In this document: in pieces, positions 23,540 to 36,643 of the stretch
Layout of the letters: each line of letters opens with the position of its first letter
How positions within the stretch are numbered: position 1 is the first letter of the stretch
NCBI GenBank assembly: GCA_035079385.1
Contig: JAVHKY010000004.1
Coordinates: 14,415,001-14,479,000, forward strand
Source of the DNA: Aspidiotus rigidus
Taxonomy: Eukaryota > Arthropoda > Insecta > Hemiptera > Diaspididae
Reading direction: 5' to 3'
Length of the DNA stretch: 64,000 nt
Program-made: the position numbers and the translations under genes
Notes under the pieces: model-generated
Seen by the model: the letters and a program-made list of their open reading frames with translations, nothing else
Database searches by the model: none
Told to the model about the DNA's origin: nothing

Positions 23540-25247
23540 ATCTAAGAAACCAACGTCCAGGTCGGCTACACCAACCATTATAATTGACATTTTGTACGTC
23601 TCATGAATTTGAAAGCACCTTCCCATAAAAAGGCCCAGTGGTTGTTTCAGAAATTTGTTCCATATACATAAAATTTGTTTCAAGATAATAATTTTAGATT
23701 GAGGTATTTCTGTTGTATGTTTTTGTGTTTAGGAAAATCATCAAAAATGGGTTGAAAATTAAGAAAATGTCTCTTCAAGCCCCCTCTTGTGGCGGACAGA
23801 AGATTTTCTGCGATGAGCTACCTCCGACCTTTTTCCATCTAAAATCATATTCATCCTCCTCATCCACCCACTCCTAGCCCATAACTCAGATATAGTCGCG
23901 AGTCTCGAGAGTACATAAATAAAAATTTGGAATTATAGAATTTCTTATGGAAGTTGTCAGCCGCGATCTGCTCTCTTTTTTAATCGTGATTTCACTGTGC
24001 TAATTATAGTAATGTTTATGATTTGTCTATGGTACTGACCTAGGGTGTCCTGTGCGCATTCCTGCACCTTATTTAACAACAATTTTTCCAGCGTACTCGG
24101 TACATAATAAAATAAATTGTTTACATTTTCGCAATACCAATGTCGAGGAAATTGTTTATAACATTACAACGCGTGCCTAGATTCGCATGCAGAAAGAGAA
24201 CCAATTACGCGAAAAGAATTACAGAAAATAATAAGCGAAGTGGATGCGTGTGAAATTTACAAGGTGAAATTTTCCTTTCCATACAAAGTACATACGTATA
24301 CAAATAGACTTTCGGTATCATTATATTTTGCCAATTCGCGAGTACAGTTTTTACGTGATTGTTCATATACGACACATGATTAATTTTGCGTCGGCTAGTA
24401 CCTCTATTGTACACCATTATTATTTTTTTTACCAATCAAAAATCTTTGAACTTGCTTGTTTATTGTCACAAAGTACGTGCAAGCTTATACAAATAATAAA
24501 ATCCCGCTGGCTGAGGATAAGTTTTTAACATTGCAAAATACGAGATTTAAGAGTATCGGGTATGTCGTGTAGTTCGGTACTCGGTGCATTGAAAAGCGGT
24601 TGAAATTTAATTAAAATCTTCGTACATACTAATTGGGAGGAATAACAGACTGAAAAAAAAAGAAGGTGTCTCAATACCCATTACGAAACTGCCAACATTA
24701 CCGGAGTACCGGCTGATCGAAAATACCGTAGGTACCTTACGAGAATATGAGTACCAAATGGCCGATATTATTCCATATTAATGGCATATTTAAAGAAGTT
24801 ATCGCGACGTAAATTACGTAAGGAAGAAAGTTGTTAATATGGAGCGACTATATAAACAAAAATCGAAAATTATCTTATACCTCGTATTTCAAACGCGTAC
24901 ACATGCATCATCATCAATAACCTGTTGTACACTACAGGCTCAAAGAGTTGACTCCGACCTAGTCCGGAAGCGCTCTAGTCAATCGAAGGAGAAGGCCCAA
25001 GAATGTGGAATAATAGACCTGTTACAGAGGTTTCTAACTACCGTATGGACGTCAAATCACGACGTCCTTCTACTCAGTTTTCGAAACCAATAAGCTTTTT
25101 GAAATATACTCATGCACTTCGTACACACACAATACGGTCTGGTGCCAAGAAGGTCCGGTTGAAAGAACGCAAGCACCGTCTAAATAATTACGTGTAACTA
25201 TACTGTATTTGTACAGAAAGGAAAATGTGCGAAGAAATTACACTTAC
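23540..25247. other. Sequence downstream of CD36 exon 3; no exon recognised
   Basis: Searched on the minus strand for an acceptor followed by a frame continuing the split Glu codon. No convincing candidate was found. The short frames at 24205-24528 and 24839-25197 show no known domain. Confidence 0.35.
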
Positions 25248-25408
25248 TCGTAAACATAAGGACCGAGTTCTTGAAGAATCGGCTTACGACCCTCGTTCAG
25301 AAACTCGTCGGCATTGGTCACATTATAAATGTAGACTCGCATAACTGGATGCACCGGAGGTTTACGCCACATGTCAAATGTTTGTGAACCTTCTGTTAGA
25401 GCGATTTG
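25248..25408 (-). CDS. CD36-family scavenger receptor, exon 3 (start of ectodomain)
   Basis: This 161-bp exon on the minus strand lies between acceptor ctctcttcttcgtttcag and donor GA/gtaagtg. It encodes residues 50-102 plus two bases of the next codon. Visible family landmarks are QIALTEGSQTFDMW, then RKPPVHPVMRVY, the conserved N-glycosylation sequon in YNVTNADEFL (Asn78), GRKPILQELGPYVY, and a split Glu codon. This is the most diagnostic CD36 stretch, and none of the expected residues is disrupted, so the gene is probably functional. The next exon (starting in phase 2) was looked for to the left and not recognised, so the annotation is a 5' fragment of a normally about 500-residue protein. 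Confidence 0.92.
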
Positions 25409-26004
25409 CTGAAACGAAGAAGAGAGAGAAATGTATAAAAATATGATAAAGAATAGGTAATATTATTACGATTCTATTTCGCATAATGTTTATTAATCGT
25501 GTCCGAGTCGTCCGTTGTCAATATTAAGAGGAAATTGCCGAACGATGTCCAAGTTTCGCACATTTACTTGTACAACAAGATTCGTTTACTTTTTCAATTT
25601 TCGCTCGTTTATGTAAGATGATAATTTTACACGTCCATTACTTATTTCGATTTATCGCACTTCAATCGCGCGCAGGTGATATAATCAGTGGGCCTAGACA
25701 AGAACAAGGATTTGTGGTCACGATGGAGAACTTCGAGGGTCCAATAAACTCCATTATTTATGGCTTGATGTGTACGTTGATGAAACAACACTCAATCGGA
25801 TTTGCTGTTTCACTCGTGGAACAAAGAATTTCCTTTAAATGAAGTGCGTCTCATGTTTGGAAAATTACAGAAAATTTAGTAACAATGCGAATCAGCGAAA
25901 TCCTGCGTGCAAAACAGTCGCATAACCCCGGGGCGCGTTCAAACCCTTACTAAAAAATGTTACAGACTTTCCTGACGAGCGACTATCGTAGGGAACATAA
26001 TTAC

Positions 26005-26530
26005 CAGAGCCCGGATTCCTCGGCATTTGTCGAATCATTTTGCTGAGGTCAAAAAGCTTGAAAATCAGATGGAAGTTCATTTTAGGGGTAGTGGAGCCTG
26101 TAAAACAAATTTAATCTTGCCGAAAATTGCCGAAAACGGGGTTTAAAGCCGAATATGGCCAAAAAAGACCATTTTGTTAAGTACGCGTATCATCTGAACT
26201 GTAAAATTTTCTCAATTTTGATTAAAATTCAGCAATTATGGTGAGAATTGGGCAGTTTTTTTTTAAATATTATTTTTAGATTAATGTTGAAAAATTGAAA
26301 ATTTTGATTGAAAAATTCCTAGGTTTTTTATTGGTGTGTTTAATCCCCGAAAATCGTTTATTCTGGTCAAAATCACGTAATTTTGGTGATAATTCGGACC
26401 TTGAATTTGTAAAAGCACGGAAAACGCATGTTTTCTTCATTTTTTTTTTTTTTTTAATGCCGAATAATGCCGAAAATGCAACATAAGTGCCAAAATTTTT
26501 CATTTTTAGTTCCGAAAAATCCGGCCTCTG
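26005..26530. mobile_element. hAT-like MITE, copy 1
   Basis: Begins CAGAGCCCGGATTCCTCGGC and ends in the reverse complement of CAGAGGCCGGATTTTTCGG. These are roughly 20-bp terminal inverted repeats of hAT style. The interior contains repeated TGCCGAAAA words. It matches 27869-28373 along its length. No clear target duplication is left. The open frames inside are non-coding coincidences. Confidence 0.7.
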
Positions 26531-26870
26531 ATCTCATCGAGGAAGAACAATTTACGTTTTTGCTCGAACTAGTTGGTTATCGCGACGTCAAAGGTCGTGA
26601 GTCTAAACTCACTGAGAAGAACAAAATTTCTACTCAGAGACTGAAGAAAATTCTTGGAGGGAACTCGAATTTTTTCTATCAAGAAACACTTGATTCGATT
26701 TCTGACGCGTCTTTAGTTACTTCCACCTCTACTACTTGTTTCGACCATTCTACATATATGTTAGACTCGAAGCGAAAGGCATTCAAAAACAGAAAATTCT
26801 ACTCCCAGTTTTTTTTTTATCACCAGCTTCGTTTATTGAGGCGATTTAAGACCGTCAAGTAGATCGGTAA
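26531..26870. repeat. Dispersed segment related to 32720-32965
   Basis: GAGGCGATTTAAGACCGTC... (about 26838) and GAGGCGATTCAAGTCCCTG (32933), each preceded by similar text with LKEANLLG / LKKILGG-like codons, indicate two diverged copies of one repeat. Function unknown. Confidence 0.35.
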
Positions 26871-27169
26871 TTATTGAAAGTTTCCGAAGTCTTTAAATCA
26901 GTGGTGCCGCGCCGCGAGATTTTAATTAAAAACATAAATTAACCCAAACTAGCAAAAGAATAGAGTAGTCACGAGCAGTGACCGATGTGTCGCAGCTTTT
27001 GAATGATCTCAATTCCAGTTATAGTTTCTTACTTGCACTTAATGTCATAAAAATCAACAGCTTTCTGCAACGTGCTCAAAAATATAGATTCACAAATTTC
27101 GGAATTAGGAGAGGCTAGGCGGTTCTCTAGTAAATGCAAATTAGAAACTTCCTTAACGAAGTTAAACGA

Positions 27170-27620
27170 GGAACGCAGGGAACCTGTTTCATGAGTCATA
27201 TAGGATTTGGTATTGAAAATTCAAGGAAGCCTAGACCCCAGATAAAGCTAGTATAAAGAAGGTTAGACCTTCTACAAGGCCTAGTGTAATATAGTTTTGA
27301 GAGTCATATGATAGGAATTTTTCCAAGTCCCCCTTCTATCATATATAGCTCGAGGTTAAGTCCCCCCTCCTATCATATATAGCTCAAGAGTTGAAATTTT
27401 TCTAAGTCCCTCTCCTATCATATAAAATGGCTCGATAGTCAAAATTTTTCCAAGTCCCCCTCTATCTTATATTATAGCTAGAGAGTTGAAATTTTTTTAA
27501 GTCCCCTTCCTATCATATATTATAGCTCGAGAGTCGAAATTTTTCTATGTTTTTTGTTGGATGGCGCACGGCAAATTTCTCAAAAAGCTCCCCACAGAAC
27601 AGGTTCCCTGTTAAAAATAT
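27170..27620. repeat. Dispersed repeat cluster: two heads facing a 47-bp tandem block
   Basis: A plus-strand head CGCAGGGAACCTGTTTCAT lies at about 27173 and a minus-strand head AACAGGTTCCCTGTT at 27599-27613. Between them (27315-27548) five units of the form TTTTTCCAAGTCCCCCTCC, TATCATATATAGCTCGAGAG follow each other; the AAGTCC words are at 27325, 27358, 27404, 27452 and 27499 (spacing 33, 46, 48 and 47). Confidence 0.75.
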
Positions 27621-27868
27621 TCAGACCCTTTTGCGTTTGGGCAGAGCTCAGACTTTTCTCAAGTCCCGACAGAAGGTCGAAGCTTCTATTGCCCAGAATT
27701 GAAGTAAAGTAGAATCGGATTTAACGATGGCCAAGGGGAATGATATTTTAATCGTTATAAACGGTTGATCGTTAAATCCAATTGATGATTATTTGGGCTT
27801 ATTATATGCTAAAATTGATTATGTAACCTATTCAATATGTCTAAAGACATCCCTGAAAGCTTCATAAC

Positions 27869-28373
27869 CAAAGCCCGGATTCCTCGGCATTTGTCGAATC
27901 ATTTTGCTAAGGCCAAAAAGCTTGAAAATCAGATGGAAGTTCATTTTAGGGGTAGTGGGGCCTGTAAAACAAATTTAATCTTGCCGAAAACGGGGTTTAA
28001 AGCCGAATATGGCCAAAAAAGACTATTTTGTTAAATATCATCTAAAAAAATTCAAGCAAAATTTTCTTAATTTTGATTAAAATTTAGCAATTATGGTGAA
28101 AATTGGGCAGTTTTTTTTTAAATATTATTTTTAGTTTAATGTTGAAAAATTTCTAGGATTTTTTATTGGTGTGTTTAATCCCCGAAAATCGTTTATTCTG
28201 GTCAAAATCACGTAATTTTGGTCGTAAATTGGATAATTCGGATCGTGAATTTGTAAAAGCACGGAAAACGTATGTTTTCTTCATTTTTTTTTAAATGCCG
28301 AATAATGCCGAAAATGCAACATTAAGTGCCGAAACTTTTCATTTTTAGTGAGTGCCGAAAAATCCGGCCTCTG
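27869..28373. mobile_element. hAT-like MITE, copy 2
   Basis: Begins CAAAGCCCGGATTCCTCGGC and ends AGTGCCGAAAAATCCGGCCT then CTG. High similarity to 26005-26530, with a few small indels. Confidence 0.7.
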
Positions 28374-29530
28374 TTCGGAAGAGTTGATAAAAAAAAAAAA
28401 AAAAAAAAAACTGTATTTTACATACTTTGCCACCAATCAGAAAAAAAATTCCATCAAAGGCTTACAATCATTATGAAATACTGAATCAGTCCAAAATGAA
28501 AATTAAAGGAAAGGAAACGCCGCAACCTGTGAAGTCACCGCGTGCTGTCGCTGCGGTTCTTCTGTCCAAGAAAACGTGAAATTCCAAAAAAGAATATCTT
28601 CTATTATTTAGATCACTTACAGATTGTGTCCTTCTTTCCACTTCCTTTCATCGCCGTTCTTAATATGAGACAATGCATTTCCTTCTAATTCACCCCCTTA
28701 ACGATTTGTGTTCCTTTTTTTTCTCTTTCATCTGTTTTTTTTTCATCTTTCTATTTAATTAACCTCCATTCTTCAGTTTAGTTTACAACTAGGCTATAGT
28801 CTAGATTCATACAATAGACCAGGCAGTAATAAAACAGAAAATGTGTTTAAACATTTTGAACTATGCAGTTGTAAGGGAAAAGAAGAAAAAAAGAATTTTG
28901 TTGCTTTCTAAATCGTTAATCAGGATCATTTAGCCCGTAATATTTGTTTGTGGGGACAACAAAAGCTATCGTTAATTCCGATATATCGTTAAAAGCAATA
29001 TTGTAATAACCAATATTTTATAACATTGTGCCTTATGTAAATTGGCCAGGACTCGCCGATTGCATCGTTGAAAACAATATATCGCAATAAGCGGTATCGT
29101 TATTCGAAATTTATACTGTACAAGGAATGAAGGCTGAGGCCTCATTTGGCCATCTTGCACGGCTACAAATCTTAGAGAAGTGAAAACGTCAGAACGCAGA
29201 AAAATTTTGGATACAATTTGGAGTTTTGAAAATGTTGTGCTTCAGGAATAACTCCTCATGGAAAAATCTGCCATAATGTATAAAAGGTTGAGAAACACTG
29301 CTTTAAATTGAGCCAGAGTCCACATCGGTCCTTGAAACCATAACTTACCACACAGAAGGTGGCTGAAGCAGGATTTATTCCGAGTCCACATCTATCGAAA
29401 GTCAAAACTTCGCTGAAGTAGGTTAGATTCCCTCCTTCTTTTTGAAACCCCATTTTCTTATTTATATAATATAGCTCGGGATTCGAATTTTGCCAGCTGT
29501 TCTTCATGCGAATGAAATTCTTTTCCCTTT
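28374..29530. other. No recognisable gene
   Basis: Oligo-A run at 28389-28410. The remainder has short frames without motifs. Confidence 0.4.
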
Positions 29531-29539
29531 TTTGCTGTC

Positions 29540-29790
29540 AACAGGGAACCTGTTTTATCAGTAGATTATTCGGAAAAAATGTCCGCCTTTGCCGTCCGGT
29601 GCTCGAAAATTTTCCAAGTCCCCCTTCTATAATATATAGTTAGGGAGCGGGGCCTGTGACGTCATAATTTGATGACGTCATAGGTCAGCCTTGTGACGTC
29701 ACAATCTACATTTTTCAGATCCCACGTGCCCCGTAAAAAAGGTTCCCTCGTTCAACTCCGTTAAAGAACCCTTGAGTTTTGTAGAGGAAG
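29540..29790 (+). repeat. Dispersed repeat copy with full palindromic head and three CRE octamers
   Basis: Head at 29540-29554. TGTCCGCC, GTCCGGTGCTCG and TTTTCCAAGTCCCCCTTCTA follow. TGACGTCA lies at 29657, 29673 and 29694. It parallels 17170-17440, which also ends in the GTTCAACTCCGTTAA-type word. Confidence 0.75.
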
Positions 29791-30044
29791 AAAATGTTCA
29801 AGACTTTCAACAAATTCAATTAAACTACGCCGAAAAGAAACAGAAGTGAAAGATGATTGAGAACAGTGGAGATTGCGGATTCCTCGTTTCCACAGTAGAA
29901 GATGCAAGGGCAGCTAATTTTTTTTTTTTCTAACCGTGGGACTTACAAAAATTTTTGACTTCTAAAATATTGTCAGAAGAGGGATTCTAAAAATTTCGCC
30001 TCTCCAACCTCATAAGAGGAAGGGCGTTGGTAAAGCTCTGAGAA

Positions 30045-30450
30045 GTGGGCTATTTATTAGAGGAGGGCGACTTGGAAATATTCCGACTATCGAGCTATAA
30101 GTATCGAAGGGGTTGTGGGAAAAATTTAATAACAGGGAACCTGTTCTATAGGTGGTTATTTAAAAAAAATTGCCATGCGCCGTGTGATGTCCAGCGAAAA
30201 CTGACCCACCTTAATAAAGGATTTGTACTTTGAAAAATTTCGACTTCCAAGCTGTAAAATATAATAGTGAGGGGACTCAAAAAATTTTTTTCGAAGTCCC
30301 TCCTACAGTAAGTTAGGTTAGGTTATTCTATTAAGTTCGGGTAGATTTTTGCCAAGTCCTGTTTCAATTGTTAGGATGGGTTACGTCCTCCTATCAAGTT
30401 GAGGTAGCAGTTCCCTATATTACGGCATATGATTTTATTCATTAAATAAA
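30045..30450 (+). repeat. Dispersed repeat copy with palindromic head
   Basis: GACTTGGAAATATTCCGACT and ATCGAGCTATA precede the head AACAGGGAACCTGTT at 30131-30145. Related GAAGTCCCTCC units follow to 30370. Confidence 0.6.
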
Positions 30451-31640
30451 TCTTTACAGAAAAAAAAAAAAACATAATATGTAATAGAGGAGAACTACTC
30501 CAGCTTTTTCGACCATTAGGTCATTATTAAGCGACGGAAAATACAATCTGAACTAAAAAAAGAAAGAGTTGAGAGAACTGAGAGATGAACTAGAAACAAC
30601 AGGAAGAGATGACTACTCGTAGATAAAATGAATTACAAATACACTATTTCTGCGAACTCCGCCGTGAGAATATAATTTGCAGTTTCGAATAATTTCAATG
30701 GTTTCGAGAGTTATACGTTTCTTCTCGTCATTTCCCTCATGAAGGAGGGTGACTGACCAGATGTTATAATTGGTCCGCAAAGGCCGACTTTCCGCCCTGC
30801 TTTTACTGGCATCTCATTCAATCTAAAGGTTACACCTATATAATTGGCTGTACTGCGACCACATTTTATTCTGTAAACTCTGTCGTGCTGATGTGAGAAT
30901 GGTGAAACCACGAAACAAGACTCCAGGTCAGTCTTCTATCCCAAACTTAAATCCCATAAAATAGGGCCGCTGTTTTCCTTAATTAATTCTATCAATGAAC
31001 CATGAAAGCTTTTTTCCCAAATCTTAGAACTAGGTCGAATCTCCCCTTCTATCAGATAGCCATAATACTTTTGGAAAATTTCCTTAATCTTCAAAGCAGC
31101 TCGGAGCCCCTGCTCCTTCGGTTACCCTGGGGTCATATTCGAAAATTTTTACAGACGACTTTCTCCCTTCTTCGGAAGCCCCATTTGTGTTTCATACATT
31201 TATATTATAGTCTGTCTCACAAGAGTTAGCCAGTTTTTACCTGCGACGCTGAAGCCCATCACCTTCCGTGCCTAAACAAGCCACCAATTTGTGTGATGCG
31301 CACTGTTGCGTTTAGTGTGTGCCCCTACCTTTTCCTCTCCCCGAAGCTCACAACACTGAAAAGGGAAACTTTCCAACTCTGTAGGTTATTTGAAAACCCA
31401 AACCAAGACAAAATCCCTTCTTCTTTGGAAGACCTCCTAATTCGAAACAACAATTGAATATTCATTACTAGAGTTAGGATTTCCATGATACTGCATGTTT
31501 TTCTTGGTAACAGCTAGGCTAAATCTGATTGAAAATTTGGACGAATCATACACGTAAGGGGCTCCCTGCAAAATTTTATATTGCACGTTTCACGTTTGAA
31601 GACGTATTCGACATTTTTTAATGATTTCCTCCCTAATTTT
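30451..31640. other. No recognisable gene
   Basis: No motif-bearing frame and no repeat that I can place. Confidence 0.35.
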
Positions 31641-31672
31641 ATCGTATTTCGATGGTGAATCATGAATACCGC

Positions 31673-32260
31673 TCGCAAAGCTGGTCCTGAAAGCTCCAGC
31701 TCGCGTTGCGATTTATCGTGAAGTAATGGAGGGACTGCTGCCTCCTAATCCTGTCTTAACTCGCTGGGGCACTTGGCTAGAAGCAGCGTTCGTTGACAGT
31801 GACCATTTTGTGCCGTTCAAAAATGTTGTGAAGAAGGTAGAGGATGACGCCGTTAGTGTCGCAAAACTCAAATCCATAATGTCCCGTTTCAAAGTTGTCC
31901 GGGAACTAGCATTCATTAAAACGTACGCCAGTCATTTACTTGCCACAATGACGAAATTAGAGGGGAGGAATTTATCATTGGCGGAGCAACTGGAAATCTT
32001 GTCGTATGTTGAACGTAAAATTGCTTCGATACCGAAGAACAGCGGCGACGTACTCAAAGAAAAATTCAATCATATTTTCAACAAAAATGTTGATTTACAG
32101 TTCTCACAGGAGGTGAATAAGGGCAACATTCCTGCAAGTATGACTCCTGAAGAACTTGGTGCACTTATGTTTGCTCCGTTGACTTCAATGTATTTTCCCC
32201 TTGTTTTGAGAGAGATTCATTACATGGTATTCTCGATTATTTCCAAGTTCCCAAACTAGT
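31673..32260 (+). pseudogene. hAT-superfamily transposase fragment
   Basis: The frame is open from about 31673 and reads LKAPARVAIYREVMEGLLPP, then NPVLTRWGTWLEAAF, then a helical stretch (DDAVSVAKLKSIMSRFKVVR) and LAFIKTYASHLLATMTKLEG. The P-PV-TRWGTWLEA motif is typical of hAT-like transposases and their ZBED/CGGBP-type relatives in arthropods, where it lies downstream of the catalytic core. About 195 residues survive without a stop. That could mean a recent remnant or a selected, domesticated fragment. No N-terminal BED finger or terminal inverted repeats were found. Confidence 0.6.
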
Positions 32261-32269
32261 TAAGAGGCC

Positions 32270-35200
32270 CTTTCTCACTCGGATAAGTATTTCTCCAAGC
32301 TTTTAAAGCAGATCACCGTCGTGGAAAAATTGAACTTGGGAAAACCTCTATTCGCAAGCTGTATAGAGACTGAGGCTCCCAACATTACAACGGTGGCGGA
32401 AAATTCTGAAAAAATTTAACCATCCCATATTCATTAATCGACTGGTAACTCCTCTCGCTCTAAATTGGAGTATTTCAAGGTCTATTCTAAATCGATTCAA
32501 AATCGACGTCAACTTTGAGTCGAGATTGACTCGAAATGACTGTTGTTGACTATTCAAATTCGACCACCCATTTTTTTCCATCAACGCGTTAAAATTGGGT
32601 CGATTCCTGGTATCATATTTATGTAGACTGAGACCTCGAATCAGGTCCAAAAAGTTGACCTTAAAATCCGCATGACGAAAGAATCGACTTTTTTTCATCC
32701 CATATCGTCGTCGATGTGAGGCTGTACTCAACAATACAATTTCAAGCCAGACTCTGAAAGAAGCAAACTTATTGGGAGTGAGTGGAGAGGACTGTAGGAA
32801 ACGCGATTCCTTAGCTACTCCCGCCTCTGCGTTTTGTTTCAATCATTTTTCATAATTATTATAAACCCTAATCGAACGACATTAGAAACAAAATCGCACT
32901 CGCTGGGTTTTTCCCATCAACAACTTGATCGAGGCGATTCAAGTCCCTGAAATAGATCGATCGTAGCCCCTCTCTCGGACTCATATGGTCATCTTGAAAA
33001 ATTTTCCTAATTCTCAAACTAGGTGAGAGTCTCCATTTTCATTGGAATCACATTTCGCCAGACGGAAGGTGGCTGAACTAGCACTTATACCCGCAGGTCT
33101 CAGAAAAATCTTAGAAAATACTAATATCGAATTTTGATTTCCTACTTTATAAACTCCAATCAAGACATTTTTCTTTTTCTCTCTCTTCGGCGAGGAACTC
33201 ATTTCTAATTTGATTGGGGATACATCCTCGGAAAATATCCATCCCAATAACACTGACGTAACTTGAGAATTGGATCAATTTTTCTTTCGTTCTCTCACCC
33301 ACCAACGCCGTTAGTTCATCACAAGAATCATGACTGGCTTATCTAAGGCTTGGAAATACCCATCAAAGCAACTTAAAAAAATTTCTACTTCAGAAGAGAG
33401 ATGAAATTTATGTTGATGGGTAACGTAAGGGATTTCAATACTTTTTATTTCAAATTTGTTGTTTCGGAAAAGTGAGAGAGAAAAATACTGTAGAATGTTA
33501 GAATTTCAATAGATTTATTGAAATAAAAAGACTAGAATTTCGATGACGTCATGAAAAGTCTTATTTCGATATCTTTGTTGCGAATATTTGGAATTTTGAA
33601 CAAACTCTTCTTGATGTTGGAACTTTTTTCTTTTTTTTTTTTTCATTACCTATCGCTCGAGGAATGGTATGAGACTAATATAAATCATTATCTGGAATTC
33701 GGAATATCATTAATATTGCAATTCACCTATTTAATATTTTGCATACTTCCGTTTAAACTCACTCCCACATAATTATATTCTGTAGGTGTACTCGCATCAT
33801 AGTTTATGGAAAAAAGAAAAGGTAATATAATTATATAAAATCAAATAGAGAGGTATTTTTCGAAATGAATACGAATAATCATTTTCTAGTTAGATACCGA
33901 TCCAGAATTCTTCATGCAATCGGAGACTCGAATGAGTGACAGCTTTGCGTTACAAAGCATCGGCGTTTTCTCTTTTAAAGACGGATTATACTAGTCGCGT
34001 TACATAGAAAAGAACTCACTTTCTATCTTACTTTAAGTAAGGAGAGGTACTTTCGATCTGACAACTTGAGCTACATCTCGACTGTCACCAGACGCTGATA
34101 TACTCGCAGCAATTAAGAAACGGGCTAATGACAATCTACAGTACGTATCTGTTCTATCAATCTGTAGTGACTCACGTGTGTAAGTTTTTATATACGTCGA
34201 ACAAGTTCTAAATTTTGAACGATTTTTGGGTGAAAGAATGAGCACAAATGACTCCACAAAATATGTAAGTGCTCACGTGTTTCCGAGTGTAACTTTTTAC
34301 GACCGAAGTTTGTTCGGATTGTCGATGATTCCGGCCGAGAAGAAAGGTTGAGACTGTATTCAGAAGTCTCAATATGAGAATAATAACGTTCAAGGAAATG
34401 TGGCCAGTAACTGAAAATTACTCAGTGGTAACGAAATTTGACTGAATAATCGAGATTTAGAATTTCAAATTTTTCAAGGAGGTGAAAACTTTGCGCTTGA
34501 AATCGATTTTATATTGTGTCTGGGGTCGTCATTCGAATTTTCCAGTCATTCGGATAAGAAAAAAATACTAGGAGGGTAAACGGAAAGTCACACGAGACTA
34601 AATTCAAAAAAGGTTGAATGTCTGAAAGCTTCCTCCATACACATGACTAGATTCAAGATTTTTGGACTTGGAGGACAGCAGAGTGTGAAGACCGGAGACT
34701 TTATCTATTTGCCGAGTGCATGCATGTTGAAGGGACTCAAAAGCCGCTAAATCGGCTATCCCAAATCTGTGCCACCATCTTTGAAATCAGAAAAAACTCT
34801 TGATTTCTTGTAAATTTACTCTCAACGTCTTCCTTTCAAAACTACACCATTCAGAACATGGTTTCAAAAGAAAATATTTTTAAATTATTTATTGTCAAAA
34901 TCTTTTTTCGATACTTCATTTTAAGTCTGTCTCCATACAACTTTTCTGCTGAACGTATTCTCACTTTTACGAACTCCCAAAAATTCTTCAAAATGTTTTT
35001 TATACCGTTCAAAAGATTCCCTCCCCTTCCCCACATCTTATTTTTTTCGGAGTCTCACCATTGGACCTCATTTTGTACCCAGCTCCACCATGTGTTGATA
35101 GCCGTACCGAGTTTTTTATTCTGTTGAAGTTTTATCGTCAAAAGTTCCTCCTCTTGAATTACAAGAATTAGAAAATATCAAACACTTGTCCCATTGATAA

Positions 35201-35550
35201 CGTCTAGGCACACACCTCAAATTTAGGCCCTTTCCATTTTTCTACCTTACCCCCCCCCCCCTCGTGAGGCTCTTTGAAAAACCTGGAAGTCCTAAGATTT
35301 TTAATAATGAGCTATAGTTATGAAGGACTGTGATTTCAAGGACTATTTGGTGAAAGATCATTCGAGATAACAACCATCGAGCCCTATATCAATTGAGGGG
35401 AGGGAAGTCTTGAAAAATTTCCGATCATGGAGAAATCCTCCTATAAAATAGACTTCCTACTTGCCTCAATCCACACAACATTCCTCTAGCTGCTCCTCTT
35501 TATTAATTATCATACGCATCACCTCCATTAATTTGTAGATGGATTTCAGC
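32270..35550. other. No recognisable gene; GTCGA-rich repeat patch and mixed dispersed repeats
   Basis: Around 32480-32600 and 32640 the words TCGACT, GTCGA and AAATCGAC recur, as at 44.6-44.9 and 48.4-48.9 kb. The 164-codon minus-strand frame at 32348-32842 overlaps that patch and has no known domain. TGACGTCA lies at 33544. Confidence 0.35.
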
Positions 35551-36393
35551 TTCACTGTGGAAGTCTACATACCTGCTAGACGATCGGCCATAGAAGGCTC
35601 CTGAAACTAGTGATGACGTAGAGTAGACATGTAGATACTGGTGGATGAAGGCGGAGGGCGTAGAACTTTTCAGAGCTTCTTTTTGACATGTATATTTCTT
35701 AGGGGTTTGAAAGTTATTCACCGGTCTTGAGAGACCATAAAGAGATAGTTCGGAAATGTAACCCCAGAATTTTCGTGTAGTTACCCGTGTGTCGTTGAGA
35801 ATGAGTTTGGATTGAGGATTTGAAAAATAATTCGGAACTATCGTATCTTTCGCAACGGCAACGAGGAAACTTCATGTCCCAAAAGTTAGAATTCTTTCAA
35901 GTTCCCCCTCTCCCTCTTTGATGGCTGAAATTTTTCAAAATTTCAAATCTTTATGATGACTTCATGCTCTGAAAACGTCTCGTTTTGATAACGTCACACT
36001 CAAAACCAGCCGTTTACTTTTACAGCCGATGACCTTCTTTTTCCAAGTCCCTTCATGACGTCATTCTTCGCCTTCGTAAAGGATTGGAGTCCAATATTTC
36101 AGGGTGATTTCAGGTTTGTGCCATTGATGAGGGAGAGGGAAATCACATGATATTATGCTTCTTGAAGTGGGGTTTGAGCCTTCGTACAACCATTTCATCA
36201 CTAATGTATGCAAAAATTTGAAATAAGCAGTTATTATTTCGTTCTTCTCTGTCTTAAATAATGTGGTTACTTCAAAACTCTCTCCTTAGAACCTAACTTG
36301 GATCAGTTTATAGGTCAAGATGACTGAGGAAAATAAAACAATTCTTTTGCAATTTGAAATATTCCACTTCATTCAATCCTTCTTGGTTAAACC

Positions 36394-36643
36394 CACAAAG
36401 TAAACAGAGGTCGTCTTCGCTATGCTCATAACGTTAACGAATACGGGCATCATCCAAATTCGTAGTTTAGGTTCGCCTAACGCGTTGAGTGCGCGTCAAG
36501 CTCTGCATACAGCTGTACACAACGCAAATTGTCGAGTGTTGCAGATTCACCGCTCGGTTAACTGCGTTAGGCGAACCCTAAACTACGAATTTGGATGATG
36601 CCCGTGTCTCGAGCGCGTTCAGACGACCTCTGTTTACTCTGTG
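36394..36643. mobile_element. 250-bp MITE with about 97-bp inverted arms and perfect 8-bp target duplication
   Basis: Ends CACAAAGTAAACAGAGGTCG and the inverted CACAGAGTAAACAGAGGTCG. Arms cover about 36394-36490 and 36547-36643. The duplication GTTAAACC (36386-36393 and 36644-36651) has the 8-bp length of hAT elements. The paralogous position at about 58836 (TTGGTTAACCCCCAGCC) is uninterrupted. Confidence 0.88.

Noticed and set aside
24205..24528. CD36 exon 4 candidate region
   Set aside because: No frame continues the split Glu codon with the family's expected residues after a proper acceptor.
26467..26862. 131-codon plus-strand open frame
   Set aside because: It starts inside the hAT-like MITE and runs across its boundary; composition and context give no support for coding.
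30315..30335. TTAGG telomere-like repeat (GTTAGGTTAGGTTA)
   Set aside because: Only two units, isolated, and expected by chance in AT-rich DNA.
32348..32842. 164-codon minus-strand open frame
   Set aside because: No domain, overlaps repeat text with GTCGA words, and no supporting context.
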